In this document: in pieces, positions 33,117 through 42,429 of the stretch | Numbering within the stretch: position 1 is the stretch's first letter | Layout: each line of letters opens with the position of its first letter | Assembly (NCBI GenBank): GCA_958402795.1 | Contig: CATXUX010000012.1 | Location: 1 to 64,000, forward strand | Direction of reading: 5' to 3' | DNA: 64,000 bases | Source: an uncultured Lachnospiraceae bacterium | GTDB taxonomy: Bacteria > Bacillota > Clostridia > Lachnospirales > Lachnospiraceae | Made by a program: the position numbers and the translations under genes | Notes under the pieces: generated by a model | The model's database searches: none | What the model was told of the DNA's origin: nothing | Seen by the model: the letters and a program-made list of their open reading frames with translations, nothing else

Positions 33117-35023
33117 TTTGCTTTGTCTCCGAACGATTCTTCTTTTTCTGCAGAGGAAGCAGTCCGCGGTTCATAACAGACGCCGCTTCCGAACTGCGCG
33201 GCGCCGCAGCCGGAACATGCCTCTTTACAGTTGGGGGTTACTTCTCCGTGCATGGCGCGCTCCCACTCACGCTCCAGAAACTTCCGGCTTATGCCGGTGT
33301 CGATGAAGTCCCAAGGAAACAGTTCGTCCATGGAACGCTCACGGAGTGTATAAAAAGCGGGATCAATGCCCGTATTTTCAAATGCCTGCATCCACAGCTC
33401 ATTGTGAAACTCTTCGGTCCACGAATCATAGAGACATCCCAGACGGTATGCCTCTTCGAGTACCCGTGCTGTTTTACGGTCGCCTCTGGCGAACACGCCT
33501 TCCAGGATCGTCAGATCTGCTTCGTGCCAGTTGTACTTCAGACTTTTCCGGTTTAACTGTTCCTGAAATTCATGCTTCACAATGGAGGCGCGGTGGATAT
33601 ATTCTTCTGCTGTACACATCGGCGCCCACTGGAACGGGGTGAACGGCTTTGGTACAAAAAAGGAGGAGCTTGCCGTGATCTGACACTTCCCGTGCCGCTT
33701 TTCTTTCGGAATCTCATAATACCGCCTTGCAATCCGGTCAGACAGCCTCGCGATCTCTTTCATATCCTCCTCGGTCTCCGTAGGCAGTCCGAGCATAAAA
33801 TATAACTTCACTTTCGTCCAGCCGCCCTCAAACGCCTGTCCGGCGCCGGAGAGGATGTCTTCTTCGGTCAGTCCCTTGTTGATGACATCCCGCATCCGCT
33901 GGGAACCTGCCTCCGGCGCGAAAGTCAGGCTGCTTTTCCTTACATCCTGTACTTTGCTCATGACGTCCAGCGAAAACGCATCGATCCGAAGCGACGGAAG
34001 GGAGATGTTAATTGCCTTTCCCGGAAATTCGTCGATCAGAAAATATACCAGTTCTTTTAACTGGGAATAGTCACTGGAACTTAAGGAGCTCAGGGAAATT
34101 TCCTCGTGTCCGGTATTGTCAAGCATCGTCTGCGCATACTGTTTCAGCGTCTCTACACTGCGTTCCCTGGTCGGCCGGTAGATCATGCCTGCCTGACAGA
34201 ACCGGCAGCCGCGGATGCACCCCCGCTGAATCTCCAGGACGACACGGTCCTGCACGACCTTGATGTGCGGAACAACCGGTGACATCGGGTAGACGGCGGA
34301 TGTCATATCGGAAACGACCTGTTTTTTGATCTTCTCCTTTGCATGCGGATTCGTACGGTGAAATGCCTTCAGCGTGCCGTCCGCGTGATATTCCGGTTCG
34401 TAGAAACAAGGAACATAGATTCCCTCCAGTTCTGCGGCGCACTCCAGAAATTCCATCCGGCTTTTTCCACTTTGTTTACATTCTTTATAGATATCCAGCA
34501 GTGCGTCATATACAGTCTCGCCTTCTCCGATGTAGAACAGGTCGAAGAAATCCGCAAGCGGCTCCGGATTGTAAGCACAGGGACCGCCTCCGATCACGAT
34601 GGGAACGTCCTCTCCCCGGTCGGCGCTGTGCAGCGGAATCCGGCTCAGTTCCAGAATCTGCAGTACATTTGTGTAGCACATCTCAAACTGAAGCGTAATT
34701 CCGAGAAAATCAAATTCCCGGACCGGATCCTGGGATTCCAGCGCAAACAGCGGGATCTGCTCGCTTCGCATGATCTTGTCCAGATCCGTCCACGGAGAAT
34801 ACACCCGTTCGCACCAGACGTCTTCGCGCCGGTTAAACATGTCATAGAGAATCTGAATACCAAGATGTGACATACCGACCTCGTAGACGTCGGGAAAGCA
34901 CATCGCAAAGCGTACATCCACGCTGTTTTTGTCTTTCATCACTGAGTTTATCTCACCGCCGATGTAACGGGCGGGTTTGTCTACTTTTAATAAAATTTCG
35001 TCGTCTAAAGCTAGTTTTCTCAT
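33113..35023 (-). CDS. B12-binding-type radical SAM protein (TIGR03960)
   Basis: A 636-residue protein. The N-terminal 230 residues resemble a cobalamin-binding domain (VGMSHLGIQILYDMFN, IPIVIGGGPCAYNPEPLADFF), though the classical DxHxxG motif is not obvious. The radical-SAM cluster motif is EIQRGCIRGCRFCQAG at about residue 267, followed by a SAM barrel and a Cys-containing C-terminus (CKEACSGCGAAQFGSGVC, residues about 605-622) that could bind a second cluster. Substrate unknown. Confidence 0.88.
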   Translation of the reverse strand: MRKLALDDEILLKVDKPARYIGGEINSVMKDKNSVDVRFAMCFPDVYEVGMSHLGIQILYDMFNRREDVWCERVYSPWTDLDKIMRSEQIPLFALESQDPVREFDFLGITLQFEMCYTNVLQILELSRIPLHSADRGEDVPIVIGGGPCAYNPEPLADFFDLFYIGEGETVYDALLDIYKECKQSGKSRMEFLECAAELEGIYVPCFYEPEYHADGTLKAFHRTNPHAKEKIKKQVVSDMTSAVYPMSPVVPHIKVVQDRVVLEIQRGCIRGCRFCQAGMIYRPTRERSVETLKQYAQTMLDNTGHEEISLSSLSSSDYSQLKELVYFLIDEFPGKAINISLPSLRIDAFSLDVMSKVQDVRKSSLTFAPEAGSQRMRDVINKGLTEEDILSGAGQAFEGGWTKVKLYFMLGLPTETEEDMKEIARLSDRIARRYYEIPKEKRHGKCQITASSSFFVPKPFTPFQWAPMCTAEEYIHRASIVKHEFQEQLNRKSLKYNWHEADLTILEGVFARGDRKTARVLEEAYRLGCLYDSWTEEFHNELWMQAFENTGIDPAFYTLRERSMDELFPWDFIDTGISRKFLEREWERAMHGEVTPNCKEACSGCGAAQFGSGVCYEPRTASSAEKEESFGDKAK

Positions 35024-35341
35024 GATTTACCCTTTGATTTTTATGCGATTTATATAATTACAATTTTTTACATGATTGAGTTACAAACCCGTTTTTTAAG
35101 GGCCGGGATCCACCCTCTTTAAATTGTACTATATGCTGTTTCATCTGTCAAAGTTTAATTTGTAATGATAATGGCAGCACGGATCAAAACTGTCTTTAAG
35201 AATCTTTTATAGATTTTTTATGCTTTGTCAACACCCCATATATATATTCGGTATAAAATAAATAATAGTACTGGAAACCTGCCGCCTTCAGGAGTACAGA
35301 TCAGTCAGCGAAAGCGGCGAACAAGATGGAGGAAAATTACG
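35024..35341. other. 318-bp AT-rich intergenic region with a structured GT8 leader
   Basis: No gene is evident. It separates the divergent radical-SAM and GT8 genes. The left two thirds is AT-rich, with no clear sigma-A pair. The last 75 bases before the GT8 start hold two interleaved stems: gtact (35268-35272) with agtac (35293-35297), and gccgccttc (35281-35289) with gaaagcggc (35310-35318, one mismatch). They cannot form together as simple hairpins and might form a pseudoknot or alternate. Confidence 0.5.
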
Positions 35342-36193
35342 ATGAGTAGTGTTGATTATGCAATAACAAAAGAGCAAACAGATAGAGCCATTCACATATT
35401 GGTTACGTTTGATAAAAATTATATACCGCCATTCCGGGTTATGTTAAAATCTCTCGCAGTCAGCAATCCAAAAGAAATATTCCACTTCTGGCTGCTGCAT
35501 AGCAATATACCTAATGATGATTTATTGGGATTGTCTGAATATTGCAGCAAACAGCGAATGACATTAACACCAATTCAGGTAGACCGTGATTTATTTGACA
35601 AAGCTCCTGTTTCAAAGCAATATCCACAAGAGATGTACTATCGGTTAATGGCTCCGCTGCTATTGCCGGATACTTTAAAACGGGTATTGTACCTGGATCC
35701 CGACATCCTGGTTATAAATCCGGTTCGTCGGCTTTGGGAAAAAGCACTGGGTGAGTATTCGTTTGCGGCGGCTTCACATAGCAGTAATTTTGAAATCATT
35801 AAAGATGTCAATCAGATCCGGCTGGGAAATGGACATGACTATTTTAATACTGGTATTCTGCTCATGGATTTAGAAAAAGGACAGGAAATTGTAAATAAAG
35901 AAGATATTTTTTCTTGTGTACGGGAGCAGGGAGAGATTCTGCTTTTACCAGATCAAGATATATTTAATATTTTATACGGTATACATACATTGCAGATAGA
36001 TGATAATATCTGGAATTACGATACGCGTTTTTTTTCAGCTTACTTTATGAAAAGCGAAGGACAATATGATATGGACTGGGTAATGCAGAACACTGTTTTT
36101 CTGCATTTTTGCGGCAAGCAAAAGCCGTGGAAAAAGAAATATTTGAATTCTTTTTCTGCATTATATAAACATTACATGAATCTTGCAAAATGA
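35342..36193 (+). CDS. Glycosyltransferase family 8 protein
   Basis: A 283-residue GT8 retaining glycosyltransferase. The ATG at 35342 follows tggaggaaaatt; an upstream extension in the same frame has no homology features. Conserved parts are HILVTFDKNYIPPF at the start, the metal-binding DxD as YLDPDILV near residue 118, YFNTGILLMDL, LPDQDIFN, and the C-terminal FLHFCGKQKPW. No signal peptide or transmembrane segment is seen. It is distinctly more AT-rich than the surrounding genes and converges on a lipid operon, suggesting acquisition by transfer. The acceptor is unknown. Confidence 0.85.
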   Translation: MSSVDYAITKEQTDRAIHILVTFDKNYIPPFRVMLKSLAVSNPKEIFHFWLLHSNIPNDDLLGLSEYCSKQRMTLTPIQVDRDLFDKAPVSKQYPQEMYYRLMAPLLLPDTLKRVLYLDPDILVINPVRRLWEKALGEYSFAAASHSSNFEIIKDVNQIRLGNGHDYFNTGILLMDLEKGQEIVNKEDIFSCVREQGEILLLPDQDIFNILYGIHTLQIDDNIWNYDTRFFSAYFMKSEGQYDMDWVMQNTVFLHFCGKQKPWKKKYLNSFSALYKHYMNLAK

Positions 36194-36216
36194 TGGCATG
36201 ACCGCCATACTTGAAG

Positions 36217-36243
36217 AAAAGAAGCGCCAAAAGCGCTTCTTTC
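36217..36243. terminator. Terminator between the convergent GT8 and PlsA-like genes
   Basis: Arms gaagcgc (36221-36227) and gcgcttc (36233-36239) with a loop of five bases, flanked by an A run and ttt, can terminate from both sides. Confidence 0.8.
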
Positions 36244-36258
36244 CTGCTGCAAAAGTTC

Positions 36259-39200
36259 TTAATTTCTGCCCATCATCAGCATTTGAAGGCGGTTTTCTAC
36301 ATTTGCGTAGCTGGTATCCGGATCGAGATCCAGGGGAAGGATCTGGATATCCGGATATTTTTCTTTCAGGCTTTTGATCACTCCTCTTCCGCAGATATGG
36401 TTCGGCAGACATCCGAAAGGCTGCAGGATCACAAATGACTGTACGCCCTGCTGCGCATAATGATCGATCTCTGCCGCCATCAGCCAGCCTTCCCCGCAGC
36501 TCAGCGTGGAAGGAATGATTTCTTTCACATTATCATAGAGTGCTTTTGGCTTTAGTCCCTTTTCGTATAGCGGGTGGCGTTTTGCTGTTTTTTCCAGCTT
36601 GTCCTGAATTGTATCAAACAGCCAGCTTACGAGGAACGGGTACGGAGGAATATTCGCATGATAATCTTTGATCTCTATCCCCGATGCAAGAAAATCCTTC
36701 CGGAGCTGATCCGTGATCCGCGGAAAGATGGTCTCCATTCCATTTGCTTCCAGGTATTTTTCAATATTGAAATTGGAACCCGGATGGTAGGTGACCAGAA
36801 GTTCGCCTGTGACAAAGACCGCAGGTTTCTTTTTGCTTCTGTCATACCGGATACCGGCCATTGCGTCGATACAGCGCTCAAATTCCTTTCTTGCCTCGCC
36901 GATCCCCTTTTTGATCGCGTCGGCGATCCGGTGCACACATTCCTGATATACGCGGTCTGTCTCACCCTTTGTACATTCATAGGGGCGGATCTTCCGGCAT
37001 AATTCGGTCAGGATATCGAGCATCATAAATGACCAGACTGCCTCCAGTACAGCGCTGATTCCCAGCAGATATACGCCGGGGTGCATTTCTTTCGTATCAT
37101 TTACATCTGTGGTAAGCACGGGTACTTCTGTAAATCCGGCGCTGTCCAGGCCTTTTCTCAGAAGTCCGGCATAGTGGGACATCCGGCAGTCACACTGGAA
37201 TTTTACCATGCCTACTGCTACTTCACTCTGCGGATAATGTCCCCGCTGTAATTCTCCAATCAGTTCACCGATGACCATCTGTGCCGGAAAACAGATATCA
37301 TTATGTACATATTTTTTTCCGAGACGTATCTGTTCCAGTCCGCCGATGGGAATCGTCTTTACCTTAAAGTTTTCCTTTTCCAGGATCCCTTCCAGGAGTA
37401 CGGATACTTCCGCGGAAATATTCGGAATCAGCAGTGTCCGTTTTTTCTTATCCGGTTTGTAAAATTTTGCCGGACTTGGTTCCGGGAGCGGCTGTACGGT
37501 ATAGCTGCCCTGCTGCTTTCGCCGGCGGATCTGTACGGATTCGATGAAAGAGGAAATCCGGATGCCCAGGGAACCTGCCGCGTCGCTTTCGTCAATTTTC
37601 AGAACAAGAGGGGATTTGTTTCCTCTTTTCAGTATCCGTATGATCTCATCAGAAAGAATCGCATCATGCCCGCAGCCAAAGCTGACAAGCTGCACATATT
37701 CCAGTTCTTCCTGTTCCGCAGCGATCATGGCCGCGGACAGCATTCTGGTATGAAAATTATTGGTGATCTCCGCCCGGGTTCTGCTCAGATCTTGTTCCTT
37801 TAGCTGCGGCAGCGCGTCTGCCGGAAGTACCGGGATCCCCTTTTCAGCAAATACCTTTGAAATATCGTGACTCACAAAGGAGTCCGAATGATACGGCCTT
37901 CCTGCGAGAACGACGGCAAAGGTATGATGCTCTCTCGCATAAGCAAAAATTTCCTCTGATCCTGCCGTCAGCCTTTCGCGAAACTGTGTCAGCGCGGCGT
38001 CAGCCTGCCCAAACGCTTCTTCTGCCTCTTTTGGAGCTGCGTGTAGGGTTTCCTGTGCATAACGGCAGATCTGCTTCTTTCTGTCCGCTTCCCGGAACCA
38101 GTGAAAAATCGGCGTATCAAATGGAATCCCGTAATTTTTCTCCGGATCCTGCCCGTTTTTGATCACCATAGGATATCCCTGCACGATGGAGCAGACGTAA
38201 GGACTGAGTTTGTCCGTTCCTTCCGGCGGCATATGCATCACATAAGGCATGAAGATCCGGTCTGCTTTTTGCTCCGCCAGATCCAGGATATGTCCGTGAG
38301 CGAGTTTCGCCGGAAAGCAGACCGTGTCCGATGCTACATAGGGCAGTCCCTTTTCGTATTGTTTCCTTGTGCTCTTATGGGAAAGGACGACCTCGTATCC
38401 CAGTGCACGGAAAAATGTCGTCCAGAACGGCATACTGTCCCAGAATTCCAGAACTCTTGGGATTCCGATCCGCTCCTTTTGGTCTTTGCGTACCTGTGTG
38501 TATGGGTAGGGTTCAAACAGCCATTTTTCCCTTGCGGCGAACAGATCCGGTGCTGCCGTATGCAGTTGTTTTTCGCCGCCTGTTTCTTCCACAAGTCCTT
38601 TCTCACATCGGTTTCCTGTCACATAATATCCGATTCCCGGGAAACGCATGATCGTACGCCTGCAGTGATTGCCGCAGCCATTACAGGGAACAGATGTCTG
38701 GATCTCATAGGAGAAGGTCTCTATTTTATCCAGTCCGATAAAGGAACTATGCGTTCCGTCTGCGTAGCCATATTTCTCAATATGCTGCTTTGTCAGAAGG
38801 GCGGCGCCGAGCGCTCCCATCTCGCCGGGGAACGGTGCAAGTGTAACTTCCTGCCCCACGTACTCTTCCATTGCCCGCAGTACCGCCATATTCCGGAAGG
38901 TCCCGCCTTGTACGACGATCCGTTTTCCGAGCATATCCGAATTGTTTAACCGGACCACCTTGGTAAATACATTTTCAATGATGGAGCGGCAAAGTCCTGC
39001 CATGATATCAGCAGGGTGTTTCCCTTCCCGCTGTTCGTTGATGATCGTACTGTTCATAAATACCGTACAGCGGCTGCCAAGTCTTGCGGGGGTCCGGGAA
39101 GAAAATGCCGCGTCCGCGATCTCATCTGCTTCCATGCCGAGAGAAGAGGCAAAATTTTCCAGAAAGCACCCGCAGCCGGAGGAGCATGCTTCATTGAGCA

Positions 39201-40569
39201 GGATATCCGTGATTACACCATCTTCTACCCAGATTGCCTTCATATCCTGTCCGCCGATATCCAGGATGAACGAAACATCCGGTATATACTTCATGCAGCC
39301 CTGGGTATGAGCCACGGTTTCCACGATGTGGAAATCTGCATGAAATGCCTTTGCCACCATATTCTCTCCGTATCCGGTGGAACCAACGCCTAGTATATTC
39401 AGGGTGATTCCCTGCTTTTTGTACTTTTCATTCAGTTCCGAAAGACCTCTGCAGAGTACCTTTAAGGGTTCTCCGTGATTCGGGGCATAGAACGTATCTA
39501 TGACCTGCTCGTCTTTGTCGATCAGGACAAACTTTGAAGTCGTGCTTCCGGAGTCAATGCCAAGGTAGACGTCCAGAACGCCTTCGTTGGGAACAGCCGC
39601 AGACGGCTTCTTCATTTCTTTGGAATGCCGGCTTAAAAACGCTTCTTTCTCTGCATTGTCCTGAAAAAACGGAGGCTGGGGATCATGTTGTTCCCCCTGC
39701 GTTGGGTTCTCTTTCCTGCACCGTTCCAGCAGAGTCTCTATGGTTACTTCTTCGGAATCTGTAAATAACTGATCGACTGCGATGGAGGCGCCTACAGCGA
39801 CAATGGTTTCCGGATGCTTCGGAACAATGACGTCTTCTTCGCCCAACTGCAGACGCTCTGCAAAAACCCGGACCAGAGTCGGATTGAAGGTCAGCGGACC
39901 GCCCTCAAAAACGATCGGGGGAGCCAGCCGGAGTCCCTGGGAAAGTCCGCCGATGGTCTGTTTCGCGATCGCGTGGAACGTAGAGAGGGCGATATCCTCT
40001 CTCGGCGCTCCCTGGATCAGGAGCGGCTGAATATCTGTCTTGGCAAAAACACCGCAGCGGCCGGATATCTCATAGACCGTTGTTCCCTTTGCCGCGAGTT
40101 TTTCAAAATCAGAGGTATCAATGTTTAGCAATGCGGCAATCTCGTCAATAAATGCACCGGTCCCTCCTGCGCAGCTTCCGTTCATGCGCATATCAGAGGC
40201 TTTTAGTTTCCCTGTCTTTGTATCTTTCTGAAAGAATACAACTTTGGCGTCCTGCCCGCCGAGCTCAATGGCTGTCTTTGCGTCCGGATACTGCTCACAG
40301 ACTGCAGCGGCATTTGCTACGACCTCCTGCACAAAAGGAAGTCCGAGCCGTCCGGAAATGGTTTTTCCTCCGGAACCGCACACCGCTCCTTTCATGTTCC
40401 GTCCTGTAAATTCCGGCTGTATCTCCCGCAGGATTTCCTGCAGTGTTTCATTCTGCTTTGCAAAGTGCCGCCGGTATGTGGAATAGAGAATCTCCCCGGT
40501 ATCCCTGTCTCTTATGATCAGCTTCACCGTTGTTGATCCGACGTCAATTCCAAGCCTTAATTCACCCAT
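36259..40569 (-). CDS. Giant BCR/HAD-type protein: two activase domains plus DUF2229 and HgdB-like domain (PlsA-like)
   Basis: A 1436-residue fusion related to benzoyl-CoA reductase/2-hydroxyacyl-CoA dehydratase systems. Residues 1-275 are a BadFG/HgdC-type ATPase (GIDVGSTTVKL) with cluster cysteines C133 (NGSCAGGTGAF) and C172 (SGRCGVFAKTD). Residues 333-600 are a second copy (GIDSGSTTSKF), with C462 (NEACSSGCGCF) and C501 (GSRCTVFMNS). A Cys group C629, C632, C636, C655 precedes DUF2229 (about 690-1030). The C-terminal 350 residues resemble the HgdB-like electron-accepting subunit. In this class ATP hydrolysis drives a very low-potential electron into a substrate. C. perfringens PlsA/PlsR of the same class reduce a lipid ester to the plasmalogen vinyl ether. 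Start 5 bases after the acyltransferase gene supports a lipid substrate here, by inference. Confidence 0.8.
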   Translation of the reverse strand: MGELRLGIDVGSTTVKLIIRDRDTGEILYSTYRRHFAKQNETLQEILREIQPEFTGRNMKGAVCGSGGKTISGRLGLPFVQEVVANAAAVCEQYPDAKTAIELGGQDAKVVFFQKDTKTGKLKASDMRMNGSCAGGTGAFIDEIAALLNIDTSDFEKLAAKGTTVYEISGRCGVFAKTDIQPLLIQGAPREDIALSTFHAIAKQTIGGLSQGLRLAPPIVFEGGPLTFNPTLVRVFAERLQLGEEDVIVPKHPETIVAVGASIAVDQLFTDSEEVTIETLLERCRKENPTQGEQHDPQPPFFQDNAEKEAFLSRHSKEMKKPSAAVPNEGVLDVYLGIDSGSTTSKFVLIDKDEQVIDTFYAPNHGEPLKVLCRGLSELNEKYKKQGITLNILGVGSTGYGENMVAKAFHADFHIVETVAHTQGCMKYIPDVSFILDIGGQDMKAIWVEDGVITDILLNEACSSGCGCFLENFASSLGMEADEIADAAFSSRTPARLGSRCTVFMNSTIINEQREGKHPADIMAGLCRSIIENVFTKVVRLNNSDMLGKRIVVQGGTFRNMAVLRAMEEYVGQEVTLAPFPGEMGALGAALLTKQHIEKYGYADGTHSSFIGLDKIETFSYEIQTSVPCNGCGNHCRRTIMRFPGIGYYVTGNRCEKGLVEETGGEKQLHTAAPDLFAAREKWLFEPYPYTQVRKDQKERIGIPRVLEFWDSMPFWTTFFRALGYEVVLSHKSTRKQYEKGLPYVASDTVCFPAKLAHGHILDLAEQKADRIFMPYVMHMPPEGTDKLSPYVCSIVQGYPMVIKNGQDPEKNYGIPFDTPIFHWFREADRKKQICRYAQETLHAAPKEAEEAFGQADAALTQFRERLTAGSEEIFAYAREHHTFAVVLAGRPYHSDSFVSHDISKVFAEKGIPVLPADALPQLKEQDLSRTRAEITNNFHTRMLSAAMIAAEQEELEYVQLVSFGCGHDAILSDEIIRILKRGNKSPLVLKIDESDAAGSLGIRISSFIESVQIRRRKQQGSYTVQPLPEPSPAKFYKPDKKKRTLLIPNISAEVSVLLEGILEKENFKVKTIPIGGLEQIRLGKKYVHNDICFPAQMVIGELIGELQRGHYPQSEVAVGMVKFQCDCRMSHYAGLLRKGLDSAGFTEVPVLTTDVNDTKEMHPGVYLLGISAVLEAVWSFMMLDILTELCRKIRPYECTKGETDRVYQECVHRIADAIKKGIGEARKEFERCIDAMAGIRYDRSKKKPAVFVTGELLVTYHPGSNFNIEKYLEANGMETIFPRITDQLRKDFLASGIEIKDYHANIPPYPFLVSWLFDTIQDKLEKTAKRHPLYEKGLKPKALYDNVKEIIPSTLSCGEGWLMAAEIDHYAQQGVQSFVILQPFGCLPNHICGRGVIKSLKEKYPDIQILPLDLDPDTSYANVENRLQMLMMGRN

Positions 40570-40574
40570 GTATG

Positions 40575-41450
40575 TTACTGCCCTCTTTCTTCTTTTGGAA
40601 TCCAGCCCGCAATGTCTGCGTCTTCAAATGTATAATCCAGTTTTTTCCCGTATGCCTTCTCATAGGCTTCCTTTTTCTGCTCGTAGTCCTGCTTCATCAT
40701 ATGAATGCTGTTCTCCCGCACGCCAAGCTCCGGATCCGGATAAATGGCGGGAAGAACATGCACAATATATCTGGTTTTATAGAATTCTTCATTTTCCTTC
40801 TCGTCACAGTCGCGGATCTCCACAAAGCAGGAAATCACCGGCACATGATATTTTGCGGCATAATAGTAAGCGCCTCGTTTGGGAGGTCTTGGTTTTCTGT
40901 AGTTAAACCACATCTCCTGTTCCGGATAGATCAGAAGGAATCTGTTTTTTTTCAGCACCTTTCCTACCATATTTTCGAATTCATGGGCCATATAGTTCCG
41001 GTCTGATTTCCAGATGGGAATGGTATCCATATAATTCATCAAAAATCCGATCAGGCCTTTCATGGCAAAATTGGTTTCCTGAGATACAATATACAGCCGC
41101 TTTCTGCCGACCTGTTTTAAGGTTTCACGGATTGCTGTATTATCCAGCGGGTTAAAATGATTGCTGGTGACCACTGCCCCCGTACGGATGTTTTGAATGT
41201 TTTCCAGGCCGATATACTCGGTTCCTTTGTTTATTTTTCTGGAAACAGTATCTGTCACACAGCGCGCCAGCCAGTTATTCCACGCGTATGCAGGCGTCCT
41301 GTGGACAAAAACAAAACGTCTCATCAGTTTCGCTGTTTCTTTTTGTGTCAACTCCGGATCATCCGTTTCCACTTTACTGTAGAACTGCTTCGTATCTGCC
41401 GCCGCTTTGATATTTCTGATAACGATTTCCTTACTTCCACCTATAAACAT
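40575..41450 (-). CDS. PlsC-like lysophospholipid acyltransferase (second in operon)
   Basis: A 291-residue acyltransferase of the PlsC (1-acyl-glycerol-3-phosphate acyltransferase) superfamily. The catalytic motif is SNHFNPLD, with H98 and D103 in the HX4D spacing; the later substrate motif reads LLIYPEQEMW. There is no clear transmembrane helix, so peripheral membrane binding is likely. The start overlaps the preceding GT8 by 10 bases, and the PlsA-like gene begins 5 bases after its stop. Acceptor and acyl donor cannot be read from the sequence. Confidence 0.82.
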   Translation of the reverse strand: MFIGGSKEIVIRNIKAAADTKQFYSKVETDDPELTQKETAKLMRRFVFVHRTPAYAWNNWLARCVTDTVSRKINKGTEYIGLENIQNIRTGAVVTSNHFNPLDNTAIRETLKQVGRKRLYIVSQETNFAMKGLIGFLMNYMDTIPIWKSDRNYMAHEFENMVGKVLKKNRFLLIYPEQEMWFNYRKPRPPKRGAYYYAAKYHVPVISCFVEIRDCDEKENEEFYKTRYIVHVLPAIYPDPELGVRENSIHMMKQDYEQKKEAYEKAYGKKLDYTFEDADIAGWIPKEERGQ

Positions 41451-42400
41451 AATCTGATTTCTTTCCCTTTTTCATACATTTTTCTAAAAGTAACTTCTTC
41501 TGACGGCTGCCGGTCTGCTTTGCGGATCAGTGTCGCCATACTTTCTTTGTCATGCACTGCCTGCTCTTTTGAGTATTCTTCGAGATTTTGGCGCACATCT
41601 TCATAAAAATCTGTTTTTTCTGCATAGTGCCAGAAATAATCTTCATATTGGATATTCCGGTAACACCACGGCTTATCAAAAAGATTGTAATGGATCAGCT
41701 TTGGATCCGGTTCCTCTTCCTCTCCTTTTTGCGGCATCGTGTCCCATACTTTATCAAGATACAGAATCTGTCCGTTGCACATTGCGTTCAGATAATCCTG
41801 ATCCGGTGCGACACAGTCAAAATGATAGGTGCAAAGCAGCGAAAGGAATTTCTCTGAGAACTTTAATTCCCTCAGACGTTTCAGGTTTAACAGGAGTACG
41901 CCGGAATTGATATATTCCTGACATTTTACTCCGACTGCATTTTCGATATAATTCACCAGTTCCGGAATTTTTTCGATGGAAAAGTCATGGCACGCGCCAA
42001 TGACATTTTCGCCCAGACTCAGATGATACAGTTCTGAAATATCACCCGGTACGACAATATCGCTGTCCACATAGACTGCTTTGTCATATTCCGGAAACAT
42101 GTCGGCGATAAAGAGACGGAAATAAATGGTCAGCGTAAAATAGTCACACCGGAGTTTATTTTCGTCACGGTCTGTAATCTGTCTGAGTGTGTCTTTCATT
42201 TCATAGAAGGCAATCTCAAAGTTTTTATTTTCCATCGCCTTTATTTTCTTCTGATTCTGGTCCGAGAGATCCTGATAGATCACATGGATCTTGTACTGCT
42301 CCTTTTTGGAGGCATTCTGTATCATGGAATAGAGTGCAATCCCCATATTGGGAGCGTATCCGTTGTCAATGGTAAAAAATATTGGTATTTGTTTGCTCAA
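41441..42400 (-). CDS. Glycosyltransferase family 8 protein (third gene of lipid operon)
   Basis: A GT8 protein of about 319 residues from TTG 42400, which lies 9 bases after gaaaggaag; a GTG at 42433 that overlaps the previous stop would add eleven basic residues. Features: IPIFFTIDNGYAPNMGIAL, DxD as YVDSDIVVPGD, YINSGVLLLNLKRL, DQDYLN, and HYNLFDKPW in place of the usual HFxGxxKPW. No signal peptide. GT8 enzymes use UDP-sugars with retention of configuration. Together with the adjacent acyltransferases a glycolipid product is likely. Confidence 0.85.
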   Translation of the reverse strand: MSKQIPIFFTIDNGYAPNMGIALYSMIQNASKKEQYKIHVIYQDLSDQNQKKIKAMENKNFEIAFYEMKDTLRQITDRDENKLRCDYFTLTIYFRLFIADMFPEYDKAVYVDSDIVVPGDISELYHLSLGENVIGACHDFSIEKIPELVNYIENAVGVKCQEYINSGVLLLNLKRLRELKFSEKFLSLLCTYHFDCVAPDQDYLNAMCNGQILYLDKVWDTMPQKGEEEEPDPKLIHYNLFDKPWCYRNIQYEDYFWHYAEKTDFYEDVRQNLEEYSKEQAVHDKESMATLIRKADRQPSEEVTFRKMYEKGKEIRLCL

Positions 42401-42429
42401 TTGTTTGTACTTCCTTTCTTTTTTTCTGT

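Noticed and set aside
35221..35270. AT-rich tatatat region as a promoter of the lone GT8 gene
   Set aside because: ttgtca and tataaa are about 21 bases apart, too far for a normal sigma-A promoter; no better pair was found.
38101..38949. 282-residue plus-strand open frame
   Set aside because: Antisense shadow of the giant PlsA-like gene; no homology features.
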